Of a stretch of 33,373 bases of DNA, positions 8,612-16,373 are shown one piece after another. The notes below the pieces were generated by a model. It had not been told where the DNA came from. It saw nothing but the letters and a program-made list of their open reading frames with translations, and did not search any database. Source of the DNA: Flavobacteriales bacterium. GTDB taxonomy: Bacteria; Bacteroidota; Bacteroidia; Flavobacteriales_E; Vicingaceae. The stretch is taken from positions 1-33,373 of the forward strand of contig PALM01000029.1 in the NCBI GenBank assembly GCA_002706365.1, read 5' to 3'. The position numbers were made by a program, and so were the translations under genes. The number at the start of each line of letters is the position of its first letter. Position 1 is the stretch's first letter.

Positions 8612-8761
8612 CTAGTAATAGATTGAAAAATAGACTAATCGACTCATCCCGACCACCAATTTTGAAATATCACCTACAAAAAGGGGAATTTCATCGCTCA
8701 TAAACTTTTCAAAAGACTGCTGGTTGTCTGATTGAGTCTCTGTACTTTTGAAAAAATCCAT
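8612..8761 (-). CDS. Possible small protein, 49 residues, unknown
   Basis: A minus-strand frame with ATG at 8761-8759 and TAG at 8614-8612 lies divergent to ispG. The product starts 'MDFFKSTETQSDNQQSFEKF', is acidic and Gln/Ser-rich at first, then turns hydrophobic ('IPLFVGDISKLVVGMSRLVYF'). The composition is more protein-like than a random frame. However, it overlaps the ispG -7 promoter element, has no clear promoter or homologue I can name, and lies just upstream of the T9SS remnant on the same strand. It may be a real small gene, the broken front end of an older gene, or chance. Confidence 0.3.
   Translation of the reverse strand: MDFFKSTETQSDNQQSFEKFMSDEIPLFVGDISKLVVGMSRLVYFSIYY
8743..8750 (+). 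promoter_or_regulatory. -7 promoter element of ispG
   Basis: TACTTTTG matches TAnnTTTG and ends 16 bases before the ispG ATG. The upstream TTG is at a poor distance (16 bases), so only the -7 half is well supported. Confidence 0.5.
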
Positions 8762-8766
8762 TCCGA

Positions 8767-10701
8767 ATGCCGGATTACTGCAATAGCCTTACTAACTACA
8801 GCCGCCGAAAAAGCCGCAAAGTAAAGATCGGTTCCATCGCCCTAGGAGGTGATGAACCCATTCGAATTCAGTCGATGACTACAACAGATACCATGGATAC
8901 AAATGGTACGGTTGAACAATCGATTCGAATGATCGAAGCAGGTTCTGAATTGGTGAGAATCACCGCTCCAAGTAAAAAAGATGCGGAGAATCTTGCTCCT
9001 ATTAAAGAGGAGATAAGAAAGGCAGGCTATGAAACTCCATTGGTTGCCGACATCCATTTCACGCCTAATGCAGCTGAGATTGCGGCTGGAATAGTGGAGA
9101 AAGTAAGGGTGAATCCAGGTAATTATGCCGATAAGAAGAAGTTTGAGGTATTGGAGTATACCGATGAAACCTATCAAGCTGAGCTGGAAAGAATAGAAGA
9201 GCGATTCACTCCATTAGTGAAGTTATGCAAGGAGAATGGCACTGCAATGAGGATTGGAACCAATCACGGTTCTCTTTCAGATCGAATCTTGAGTCGCTAT
9301 GGGGATACCCCTTTGGGCATGGTTGAATCGGCCCTTGAATTCTTGAGAATCTGCAGAAAGCATGATTATCACGAGATCGTCCTTTCAATGAAGGCCAGTA
9401 ATACGATTGTAATGGTTGAGGCCTATAGATTGTTGGTGGCCAAAATGGAAGAAGAGGGAATGGATTACCCCTTGCATTTGGGAGTGACCGAAGCGGGGGA
9501 TGGAGAAGATGGAAGGATTAAGTCGGCCGTTGGAATTGGCACTTTGCTCGAAGATGGATTGGGAGATACGATTCGCGTTTCTCTTACCGAAGAACCAGAG
9601 GCAGAGTTACCTGTAGCCAGAAAGCTTGTCGATAGATACAAGAACAGAAAAGGGCATCCACAAATCCCAGAGATTGAGAATTATCCCATCGATCCTTTCG
9701 AATTTCAGAAAAGACATGCCAATGAGATCCTGAATATCGGGGGAGAACATGTGCCGGTGGTGATAGGAGATCTATCAAGATTAGAGAAGATTTCTCAGGC
9801 TAACTTTTTCCCATTGGGTTATAACTATTCAGTTCCTTTAGACAAATGGAATATTAAAGATCAGGCGGTAGATTATATCTATCTGGGTGATCGATCGATC
9901 GACTTTGAGATATCAGGTACGCTTTCCTTGATCCAGAATTACAACATTTGGAAAGATACTGAGCGAAAGGACCAACGATATCCATTCTTGAAATGGGATG
10001 AAAGAGGAAATTGGAATGATATTGACAGTGCATTGATCTTCCAAGAGTTCGATCTTCAAGAAGCCGGACTAGATGCCCTCAAAGAACTTAAGCCGCTTGA
10101 AGATAAATTGGTTTTGGTAGCAAAAAGCAGCAATCCTCATGCAGTTGCTGAAATTAGGAGAATAGTTGTTGAGTTGATCAATCTAGGGATCAATTGTCCG
10201 GTTTTGGTAAAAAGAAGCTATTCAAACTTGGATGAAGAACAGTTCCAGTTGGATTCAGCGGTTGATTTTGGTGCACTTTTGGTGGATGGTTTGATCGATG
10301 GAGTATGGATAGATGCTCAGAATTGCGGAGGTCAGCAAATGGTGACATCGACAGCTTTCGGAATTCTCCAAGCCAGTAGAAGTAGGATTTCCAAAACTGA
10401 ATATATTTCTTGTCCTTCATGTGGTAGAACTCTCTTCGACCTTCAAGAAACCACTGCTAAGATTAGAAAGGTAACCTCTCATTTGAAAGGAGTGAAGATT
10501 GGGATCATGGGTTGTATAGTGAACGGTCCGGGAGAAATGGCAGATGCACATTATGGTTATGTAGGCACAGGTCCTGGTAAGATTACCTTATACAAAGAAA
10601 AGGAAGTCGTTCGTCGCAACGTTCCCGAAGCAGAAGCAGTAGATGCTTTGATCCAACTGATCGATGAGCATGGGGATTGGATTGATCCAGTTACGGAGTA
10701 A
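8767..10701 (+). CDS. ispG: 4-hydroxy-3-methylbut-2-enyl diphosphate synthase (large form)
   Basis: A 644-residue IspG/GcpE. The N-terminal TIM barrel starts with 'YCNSLTNYSRRKSRKVKIG' and includes 'RIQSMTTTDTMDTNG' and 'VADIHFTPNAAEIAAGIVEKVRVNPGNYADKK'-type segments (described by position about 90-125). A long insertion domain (about 290-500) marks the form shared by Bacteroidota, Chlamydiae and plants. The C-terminal [4Fe-4S] domain supplies Cys549 and Cys552 ('CPSCGRT'), Cys583 ('MGCIVNGPGE') and Glu590. The enzyme reduces methylerythritol cyclodiphosphate to HMBPP in the non-mevalonate isoprenoid pathway. It seems to be a single-gene unit; its TAA stop (10699-10701) forms the edge of the inverted-repeat cassette that follows. 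Confidence 0.97.
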   Translation: MPDYCNSLTNYSRRKSRKVKIGSIALGGDEPIRIQSMTTTDTMDTNGTVEQSIRMIEAGSELVRITAPSKKDAENLAPIKEEIRKAGYETPLVADIHFTPNAAEIAAGIVEKVRVNPGNYADKKKFEVLEYTDETYQAELERIEERFTPLVKLCKENGTAMRIGTNHGSLSDRILSRYGDTPLGMVESALEFLRICRKHDYHEIVLSMKASNTIVMVEAYRLLVAKMEEEGMDYPLHLGVTEAGDGEDGRIKSAVGIGTLLEDGLGDTIRVSLTEEPEAELPVARKLVDRYKNRKGHPQIPEIENYPIDPFEFQKRHANEILNIGGEHVPVVIGDLSRLEKISQANFFPLGYNYSVPLDKWNIKDQAVDYIYLGDRSIDFEISGTLSLIQNYNIWKDTERKDQRYPFLKWDERGNWNDIDSALIFQEFDLQEAGLDALKELKPLEDKLVLVAKSSNPHAVAEIRRIVVELINLGINCPVLVKRSYSNLDEEQFQLDSAVDFGALLVDGLIDGVWIDAQNCGGQQMVTSTAFGILQASRSRISKTEYISCPSCGRTLFDLQETTAKIRKVTSHLKGVKIGIMGCIVNGPGEMADAHYGYVGTGPGKITLYKEKEVVRRNVPEAEAVDALIQLIDEHGDWIDPVTE

Positions 10702-10733
10702 ATCAGAAATCAGAGATCAGAAATCTGAAATTT
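10700..10733. repeat. Left inverted-repeat tract (ATCAGA units)
   Basis: A run of ATCAGA-like hexamers beginning inside the ispG stop codon and ending at the stop codon of the four-helix-bundle gene. Bases 10700-10718 are exactly complementary to 11169-11187. Confidence 0.8.
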
Positions 10734-11075
10734 TTATCTTCGTTTATATAAGGAAACAAAGATGGCAGTGAGTTGATTTGCTTCATCCATTAAGTCCTTT
10801 ATCTCTTTTGAATAGGGAGAGTTATATTCCAATAAAGCTTCCAGCCATAGGACACATTCATCTGACTCTTCAATCACTATTCCTAGCTTAGCGAAATACT
10901 CTTTTCTACTTCTAGCCCTAAACATCGCCCTTGAATTTGCGCTTACAGAGCCACTGCTTCTAACCAACTGTCTTATTATTTCTACAGAAATAACATCTTT
11001 ATTTCTTCTCTTAAGTATCTTCAATACTGAAAAGAAGAACTTTTTTGCTCTTGCTTTAAGATCACTATCACTCAT
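10734..11075 (-). CDS. Four-helix-bundle protein (23S rRNA intervening-sequence protein family)
   Basis: A 113-residue basic, all-helical protein. The family pattern is visible: 'IIRQLVRSSGSVSANSRAM' (about 33-51) in place of the usual R-x-GTS-GAN-x-E-A, followed by 'SRKEYFAKLGIVIEESDECVLWLEALLE' segments (about 56-83) that match the 'F-x-x-K-L-x-I-A-x-K-E-x-x-E-x-x-x-WL' core. Relatives occur in intervening sequences of 23S rRNA and as accessory (Avd-like) proteins of diversity-generating retroelements; they form pentamers that bind nucleic acid. No reverse transcriptase or rRNA is present here. The gene fills the inverted-repeat cassette between ispG and the DUF3109 gene. Function is unknown; the family call is firm. 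Confidence 0.82.
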   Translation of the reverse strand: MSDSDLKARAKKFFFSVLKILKRRNKDVISVEIIRQLVRSSGSVSANSRAMFRARSRKEYFAKLGIVIEESDECVLWLEALLEYNSPYSKEIKDLMDEANQLTAIFVSLYKRR

Positions 11076-11154
11076 ATCAAACTATAAGTTAGTGCAATTT
11101 TCTTAATTCAGGAAATTTCTCAGAGAAACGTAGATCTCTTTAGAATACCAATTA

Positions 11155-11205
11155 CATTTCTGATTTCAGATCTCTGATTTCTGATTTCAAATCTCTGATT
11201 TCAAA
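11155..11205. repeat. Right inverted-repeat tract (TCTGATTTC units)
   Basis: Repeated TGATTTC/TCTGATT units, complementary to the tract at 10700-10733, with 19 bases perfect at 11169-11187. The tract runs into the 3' end of the DUF3109 gene, so the last residues of that protein (LKSEI) are encoded by repeat units. Confidence 0.8.
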
Positions 11206-11759
11206 CGATCTGCCTCTTCCATCTTCTCATAAAACTCTTCCCCATAAGCCCCAATAATCGCACCTTTTAGAAATCGGAATACTTTGACTTTTAGCTTGCT
11301 TCCGCATTCACATGCAGGAGCGCAAATTTGCCATTTGTGATAATTCAAAGCTTCGTGGAATTTTCCTTTATGCACACGGATGGGGTAAAGGTGACAGGAA
11401 ATGGGTTTGTGGAAGTCGGTCTTTCCTTCTAGAAAAGCTTGCTCTATGCCACATTTGGCTATTCCCTTCTCATCGAAAATGGTGAATGCACATTCTTTTC
11501 CATCGTTCAAGGGAGTGACGAACTCTCCATCTACATCTACTACAAATGCCCCTTCTTTTTCTATCGAGGCCTTGCCTTTCTCACTCAAGTATGGCAAGAT
11601 CTGAGGAAGGTCAGCTTCCAATTGATCGATCTCTTCCATCTCTAAAGGTGCTCCTGCATCTCCTTCAATACAGCAAGCACCCTTGCATGCACTTAAGTCA
11701 CATACAAAATGCTCAGTAAAAAGATCATCGCTTAAAAGCTTGTCATCAATTTGAATCAT
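11187..11759 (-). CDS. DUF3109 family protein (YkgJ-like cysteine cluster)
   Basis: A 190-residue cytosolic protein with ten cysteines: Cys20, 25, 29 and 30 in 'FVCDLSACKGACC', then Cys90, 103, 122, 146, 150 and 152 ('CAPACECG'). The 'ACKGACCIEGDAGAPL' opening and 'SCHLYPIRV' segment are typical of the Bacteroidota DUF3109 family, related to YkgJ proteins, which probably bind metal or an Fe-S cluster. The biochemical role is not known. The C-terminal five or six residues are encoded by the right arm of the repeat cassette, so the natural C-terminus may have been altered by that tract. A promoter -7 box ends only four bases before the ATG, which suggests a leaderless mRNA. Confidence 0.85.
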   Translation of the reverse strand: MIQIDDKLLSDDLFTEHFVCDLSACKGACCIEGDAGAPLEMEEIDQLEADLPQILPYLSEKGKASIEKEGAFVVDVDGEFVTPLNDGKECAFTIFDEKGIAKCGIEQAFLEGKTDFHKPISCHLYPIRVHKGKFHEALNYHKWQICAPACECGSKLKVKVFRFLKGAIIGAYGEEFYEKMEEADRLKSEI

Positions 11760-11763
11760 GGGA

Positions 11764-11771
11764 CAAAGTTA
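11764..11771 (-). promoter_or_regulatory. -7 promoter element of the DUF3109 gene, leaderless geometry
   Basis: TAACTTTG on the minus strand, followed by TCCC and the ATG. With transcription starting a few bases after the box, the mRNA would begin at or within a base or two of the start codon. A CTTTAG sits about 18 bases upstream as a weak -33 candidate. Confidence 0.5.
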
Positions 11772-11995
11772 TTGATTAGTGAATGGGCTAAAGTATGCAC
11801 TCACCTTCCTTCATGCTTATTTAGAATTATTCCAAATTGAGCAAGTGGTTATGGCAAAAATTAGATCGACGAATAGATGATAGCTGTCGCTAAAATCCCT
11901 GAATAGACTGATGAAAATCAAAGTGTTTATCTACTCTTTCAAGCTGAAAAATAGCGTTTAGCTTGTTTGGTTTCACCCACGATCATATGCTTGGA

Positions 11996-12044
11996 TTATG
12001 GAAATGATTAAAAATTTTCACTAGGTTTGGGACAGTATTAATTT
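11996..12044 (+). promoter_or_regulatory. Promoter block of the first barrel gene, shared with the second
   Basis: The block contains TTATGG at 11996-12001, then ACTAGGTTTGG (12020-12030) with TAGGTTTG (12022-12029) as a -7 element, then CAGT-ATTAATT. The same series, with the same spacing to within one or two bases, precedes the paralogous gene at 19993. The predicted leader is about 35-40 bases. The remainder of the 11760-12069 gap shows no gene or terminator that I can support. Confidence 0.6.
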
Positions 12045-12069
12045 TCAATAGCTAACCAAATACTTTAAA

Positions 12070-12933
12070 ATGAAACGGATAAGTACTTATTTAGGACTAT
12101 TGTTGCTTGCCTCCTTAATTACATTTGATGCAGAGGCGCAATTGTCTGAAAGAATCAACAACCCTAGCTCTTTAAGAATTGGCACTAGACCAGTTGAAGG
12201 AAATTTTGGTTTCTTCATTGCGGTTGAATTGGACCAGTTCGAAGACCTTTTTGATGAAAAAACAACGGTTGAAGAAGCAATTCCACTTATTAATGTGAGA
12301 TATTATATGAGGGATGATCTAGCACTTAGAGTAGGCCTCTCAAGTTGGAAGAAGTCTAGAACCCTAGAAGGGGAAATTGATAACGTTACTGACCCAAATG
12401 ATCCAAATCCAGGACCACAAGGTGTTGGTGATTACACTAATATCAAAGAGGTTGATGCATATACCCTTTTACATCTGGGAATAGAGAAGCACTTCAAAGC
12501 GTCAAATCTTCTCGATGGTTATATAGGGCTTAGTCTACCACTTGGGTATACCAGAGGTTCCGCTTTTATTAGTCAGGGTGTAGATGGAGCGAATCCAGAT
12601 TATGAGAATATCGAGGTTAGTAGATTTAGCTTTGTTTATGGAGCTGAATTATTCGTAGGAACAAATGCATTTATTGCAGACCTTCCATTGGCAGTAGGTG
12701 TTGAACTTGGTCTTAAAGGGCTGGGTATTCGCGGAGATAAGTTTAAAACCGAATATGAAGGTAGATCTGGTGGTGTAGATTATTCAGGTGAATATTTTAC
12801 CAACAATATTGATGATTTTGATGATCCTTTCTTCCAAGCTGAAGCAGACCGTCTAGAGTTTTCTTCTTTGAAGGCTAGAAGTTTTGATACTCAAGCATTG
12901 ATCAGATTTTCAATCAGTTACTTTTTCAAATAA
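12070..12933 (+). CDS. Outer-membrane beta-barrel protein
   Basis: A 287-residue exported protein with signal peptide 'MKRISTYLGLLLLASLITFD' and cleavage predicted after Ala23 (AEA-Q). The mature part alternates polar and hydrophobic residues in short strands separated by acidic loops, and ends 'LIRFSISYFFK', close to the usual aromatic barrel-assembly signal. The segment 'INVRYYMRDDLALRVGLS' matches 'LRLRYFSSSDMAFRVGLS' in the protein at 19993, so the two are paralogues of the small OmpW/OprF-like barrel type. Seven bases separate it from the lipoprotein gene at 12941, so the pair is one transcription unit. A specific cargo or role cannot be assigned. Confidence 0.75.
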   Translation: MKRISTYLGLLLLASLITFDAEAQLSERINNPSSLRIGTRPVEGNFGFFIAVELDQFEDLFDEKTTVEEAIPLINVRYYMRDDLALRVGLSSWKKSRTLEGEIDNVTDPNDPNPGPQGVGDYTNIKEVDAYTLLHLGIEKHFKASNLLDGYIGLSLPLGYTRGSAFISQGVDGANPDYENIEVSRFSFVYGAELFVGTNAFIADLPLAVGVELGLKGLGIRGDKFKTEYEGRSGGVDYSGEYFTNNIDDFDDPFFQAEADRLEFSSLKARSFDTQALIRFSISYFFK

Positions 12934-12940
12934 ATAAGAC

Positions 12941-13390
12941 ATGACAAATAAGAAATATATATTTCTGTCACTTGCGACTCTCTTTTTATTGTTATCGTCA
13001 TGTAGATTAAATACCACTTCTAATCTGAGGTCGGGGACTACTATGCCAGATGTGGTATGGCTCAAAATGACCCTCGATGATTACGAATTCCTCGGTGACG
13101 TAGAGATTGAAGTTGAATTCCATCGTTATTTCGGTGTCTTCAAATATGTGAATACAATCAATGGAGAACCTGTTTCGATAAGCAATAGGAACTATGTAAG
13201 ATTGCAAGGCAGAACACCAATTCGATTAAATCCACCTGTACTTGATAGAGCGCTTTACAAGGCCTATCAAGAATATCCAGAAGCTGATTTTCTTATGCCA
13301 GTTATGACAACTACAGAAGTGCAGCAATTATTCCTCGGACGAAAGGTGACGGCAAAAGCCAAAATTAAAATGTATAAGATCAAGAAATAA
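12941..13390 (+). CDS. Small lipoprotein of unknown function
   Basis: A 149-residue protein with an N-terminal signal of lipoprotein type: 'LFLLLSSC' puts the acylated Cys at position 21. The mature part is a compact mixed fold without cysteines. Its last third holds 'LYKAYQEYPEADFLMPV' and 'FLGRKVTAKAKIKMYKIKK', a pattern that looks like a dimeric beta-alpha-beta unit used in several Bacteroidota envelope lipoproteins, but I cannot name the family. It follows the barrel gene by 7 bases and is closed by a strong intrinsic terminator at 13418, so barrel plus lipoprotein is a two-gene operon. Location is probably the periplasmic or outer face of the outer membrane. Confidence 0.72.
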   Translation: MTNKKYIFLSLATLFLLLSSCRLNTTSNLRSGTTMPDVVWLKMTLDDYEFLGDVEIEVEFHRYFGVFKYVNTINGEPVSISNRNYVRLQGRTPIRLNPPVLDRALYKAYQEYPEADFLMPVMTTTEVQQLFLGRKVTAKAKIKMYKIKK

Positions 13391-13417
13391 TAATTCGCTT
13401 ATACTATTCATTGTTAG

Positions 13418-13447
13418 AAAGTGCCTTCTTGAAGGCACTTTTTTTTT
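13418..13447 (+). terminator. Intrinsic terminator after the barrel-lipoprotein pair
   Basis: AAAGTGCCTTC and GAAGGCACTTT form a perfect 11-bp arm pair around TT (in practice a four-base loop), followed by a run of T to 13447. The T-run merges directly into the -7 box of the next gene. Confidence 0.88.
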
Positions 13448-13454
13448 AAATTTG
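13447..13454 (+). promoter_or_regulatory. -7 promoter element of the caspase operon
   Basis: TAAATTTG, ending 22 bases before the ATG at 13477 and overlapping the T-tail of the terminator. The nearest upstream TTG (13429-13431) lies inside the terminator loop at a short 15-base spacing, so the -33 part is weak. Confidence 0.45.
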
Positions 13455-13476
13455 ATAGCGATCATAGCTAAATCAC

Positions 13477-14283
13477 ATGAATTTCTTTAAGTATCTAATT
13501 TGCCTTAGTGCAATTGTTGTATTGTTCTCTTGTAATGATTCTGATGACGATGAAGGTTTCGGAATTGAAATATCTCCAGAAGCCAATAGATTGAACAGAG
13601 AAGGGGGTAGTGTAGTCAACTTTGTGGTATCAATCCAGTCAACTGAAGATCTAAGAAGATATAGGGTGAGTGAGAATATCGACAATGGTGGGTTTAATTT
13701 GCTAAAAGAAGCAGATATAAGCGGTAAGTTCTACTCTGACTTTTTTGATTATACCGTACCCGACACTTTTGACTTTGGTCTGCACGAGATCGTGATCAAA
13801 TTCTCTACACTTGACGTAAGAGGGAATTTGATGGAGCGTGCAAAAGTGATCAATGTGAATGTTACGGAAAGAACGTTGACTGAATACGGGGGAAATACCA
13901 TGTACTCCAATCTTAGTAGTCAGCCTGATGCCTTTGATCTGCTAAATGGCAGTTCTAAATACAGCTCAGATACACTTGCACATATCAGGGACTTCACCCT
14001 TGCTAATCCAAATGATAGCTTAGGTAAGGCTTGGACATCTCCAATGCCTGGTATAAGTTTTGTTAGAATTGGAAGTGGAGGCTTTGATTACGGAAATGCT
14101 ACAGATCAAAATGTAATGACCTCTTATGAAGCTGGTGTTAAGAACGACACTATTCGTAATTTAAAGGCTGAAGATGTCATCCTTACAAAGATCAATGACA
14201 CTTATGTAGCTGTGAAGTTGGTACTTGTAATTGATGAGGCAGGAACAACGAATGACCGCTACTTTTTTAGCATAAAGCGATAA
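13477..14283 (+). CDS. Lipoprotein of unknown function, first gene of the caspase operon
   Basis: A 268-residue protein with a lipoprotein signal: 'AIVVLFSC' places the acylated Cys at 19, followed by the acidic stretch 'NDSDDDEG', common at the start of surface-retained Bacteroidota lipoproteins. Residues about 30-135 look like an Ig-like or cadherin-like beta domain ('GSVVNFVVSIQSTEDLRRYRV', 'DFGLHEIVIKFSTLD', ending 'AKVINVNVTE'). The remainder (about 140-268) carries a second beta-rich domain with 'PDAFDLLNGSSKY' and 'YFFSIKR' at the end. It has no enzyme motif. The next gene (propeller-caspase) starts 11 bases downstream, so the two are co-transcribed and may act together at the envelope. 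A family cannot be named. Confidence 0.72.
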   Translation: MNFFKYLICLSAIVVLFSCNDSDDDEGFGIEISPEANRLNREGGSVVNFVVSIQSTEDLRRYRVSENIDNGGFNLLKEADISGKFYSDFFDYTVPDTFDFGLHEIVIKFSTLDVRGNLMERAKVINVNVTERTLTEYGGNTMYSNLSSQPDAFDLLNGSSKYSSDTLAHIRDFTLANPNDSLGKAWTSPMPGISFVRIGSGGFDYGNATDQNVMTSYEAGVKNDTIRNLKAEDVILTKINDTYVAVKLVLVIDEAGTTNDRYFFSIKR

Positions 14284-14294
14284 AAACCAAGGCT

Positions 14295-16361
14295 ATGAGA
14301 AGACTAAGTCTACTACTACCATTATTCTTTTCTCTCTGTTTTTTTGAATTGAATGCTCAAAAGCTGCTAAATGTTTCCTTTAGCAAAGAGTTTAATGAGC
14401 AGAACGATAATCATATCAATGCCGCGATCAAGACAACTGATGGCTATTATTTGGTTACAGGTTACACTTTGAATAATAGTGCCGGTGGTAGAGACATCTG
14501 GGTTGCTAAAATGACTGTCTCAGGTGAGATCATCTGGCAAGAGGCATTAGGAGATATTAATAATGATGAAGGAACAGCATTGGTTGAAAACGATAAAGGG
14601 GAGTATGCCATTGTTGGACATTCAATTAGTCCTACTGCAGGATATACAGAAGGCTGGTTCTTGAAATTCAGCGATAAAGGCAAACTGAAGAAGAAAACGA
14701 TATTCAACCTATCGCCATACATCAAGCTATATGATATAGAATTGATCGGAGGTTCCGACTTTGCTGTTGCAGGTGTATGGAAGGTGTCTGGTGATAATGA
14801 TGAGAACCTTCTTATCATGAAGTTGAATTCAAATGGCGTAAAACTGTGGAATCAGCAATTGGGTACAAAATACTTCCCCGATGAAGGTCTTTGTCTTCAT
14901 GTGACCGATCAAGATGAGATCATTGCTGGAGGCTTTACTACACTGAATTCACAAAAAAGAAGGCTCTTTTTAATAAAAACTGATTCTTACGGGAAGGTTT
15001 TATTTAAAGAAGAGATCGGTGATGAAGGAATGAATGCCATCCAATCGATTGCTGAAACTCCCGATGGGAAGATCATTCTGGCAGGTTACTCTTCAGTGAA
15101 TTCGAATGGAGAAGAAGATGCGATGGTCATGATCTTCGATAGCTATAAGAAGATCATCTCTCAAAAGACTTTTGGAAGAGGTTCTTCAGACAAGTTGAAT
15201 GCGATCAAACCATACAAAGGAGGCTATCTAGTTATCGGAACCAGCAATTCGCTCAAAGATGATGGTTCTAGAATGTATATCGCCAAGCTAGATAAGGATC
15301 TTGAAGTTTTGTGGGAGCGTGTTTATGAAACCGAGAAGAACTCTTTTGGCTCTGATTTGATCATCAATCTAGATGGTTTCACAGCCTTCGGTTCTGTTGA
15401 ACAGGATAAGACTGTGAACTCGGTGATCATTACTTATGAGGATAATACCAACACCATTCTTGCGGGAATCTCCGATGAAAAGGCCAAAGAAGATACACTG
15501 AAAAAATATGCTGTTCTGGATGGAATGACCCTTTTGGAAAATGTAGTGAATGAAGAGTTCGCCGATGTTACCTTCAGGGGAAGTGGGGATCCATTGAAAG
15601 GACTTAATGTCTCTCGTACTTTGGATGACCTTAAAGTGGGAGATTATTATGCGCTTATCATCGGGATCGATAAGTACAGTGGTTCGTGGAAGGCTTTGAA
15701 CAATGCAGTTAATGATGCAAAGGCGGTAGAAAGTCTACTGAAATCCAAGTATCGATTCACTCAGTTCAAAACCTTGTACAATGAACAAGCAAGCCGTACA
15801 AATATTATTGCCGCATTGGAATGGTTAGTGGAGAATGTACGACCAGAAGACAATGTCTTTATCTATTATTCCGGACATGGTGAATTCAAGAAAGAGCTGA
15901 ATAAAGGCTACTGGGTGCCTTATGGTGCTACTACAATGTCTACCAGCAATTACATTTCGAATAGCGACATCCAGACATTCATCAAAGGGATACAGTCAAA
16001 TCACACTTTGCTGGTTGCAGATGCCTGCTTTAGTGGAGATATCTTTAGAGGTAATACCATGTCGGTACCTTTCGAAAACTCTCCAAAATACTACAAAAAG
16101 GTACATAGCTTGAAATCTCGCCAGGCAATGACATCAGGTGGCTTGGAGCCTGTAATGGATGGCGGACAAGACGGTCATTCCGTGTTTGCTTATTACCTTT
16201 TGAAAGCACTTAGAGAGAATGAATCCAAAATGATGGATGCCAGTCAGATCTTCGATAAACTCAAGATCCCGGTATACAATAACTCAGATCAGTCGCCCGA
16301 CTTCAAACCAATTGGTAAATCGGGTGATGAAGGTGGACAGTTTATCTTCATGAAGAAGTAA
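14295..16361 (+). CDS. Exported propeller-caspase fusion (peptidase C14 / metacaspase-like)
   Basis: A 688-residue protein with signal peptide 'MRRLSLLLPLFFSLCFFELN' cut after Ala21. Residues about 42-382 form seven related units of roughly 50 residues, each with a 'DGYYLVTGYT...DIWVAKM...GEIIWQEALG' pattern, so a seven-bladed beta-propeller is likely. Residues about 450-688 are a caspase-like p20 domain: 'YYALIIGIDKYSGSWKALNN' (451-470), catalytic His528 in 'YYSGHGE' and catalytic Cys578 in 'VADACFSGD', both intact. C14 peptidases cleave after basic or acidic residues and often need a trigger; the substrate is not known. The signal peptide puts the enzyme in the periplasm or on the surface. 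It sits 11 bases after a lipoprotein gene and 12 bases before the phosphatase receptor gene, in one operon. Confidence 0.87.
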   Translation: MRRLSLLLPLFFSLCFFELNAQKLLNVSFSKEFNEQNDNHINAAIKTTDGYYLVTGYTLNNSAGGRDIWVAKMTVSGEIIWQEALGDINNDEGTALVENDKGEYAIVGHSISPTAGYTEGWFLKFSDKGKLKKKTIFNLSPYIKLYDIELIGGSDFAVAGVWKVSGDNDENLLIMKLNSNGVKLWNQQLGTKYFPDEGLCLHVTDQDEIIAGGFTTLNSQKRRLFLIKTDSYGKVLFKEEIGDEGMNAIQSIAETPDGKIILAGYSSVNSNGEEDAMVMIFDSYKKIISQKTFGRGSSDKLNAIKPYKGGYLVIGTSNSLKDDGSRMYIAKLDKDLEVLWERVYETEKNSFGSDLIINLDGFTAFGSVEQDKTVNSVIITYEDNTNTILAGISDEKAKEDTLKKYAVLDGMTLLENVVNEEFADVTFRGSGDPLKGLNVSRTLDDLKVGDYYALIIGIDKYSGSWKALNNAVNDAKAVESLLKSKYRFTQFKTLYNEQASRTNIIAALEWLVENVRPEDNVFIYYSGHGEFKKELNKGYWVPYGATTMSTSNYISNSDIQTFIKGIQSNHTLLVADACFSGDIFRGNTMSVPFENSPKYYKKVHSLKSRQAMTSGGLEPVMDGGQDGHSVFAYYLLKALRENESKMMDASQIFDKLKIPVYNNSDQSPDFKPIGKSGDEGGQFIFMKK

Positions 16362-16373
16362 TCCGTTCCTAGA

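Larger units (their letters stand above)
10700..11187. mobile_element. 488-bp inverted-repeat cassette carrying a four-helix-bundle gene
   Basis: A perfect 19-base inverted repeat (AAATCAGAAATCAGAGATC at 10700-10718; its complement at 11169-11187) brackets a single gene of the 23S rRNA intervening-sequence protein family. The outer ends coincide with the stop codon of ispG and the stop codon of the convergent DUF3109 gene. Further ATCAGA/TTTGAAATC units extend the arms to 10733 and 11155-11205. There is no transposase, so any mobility would need to act in trans or through recombination. That this is a mobile or once-mobile unit is inference from the geometry. Confidence 0.4.
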
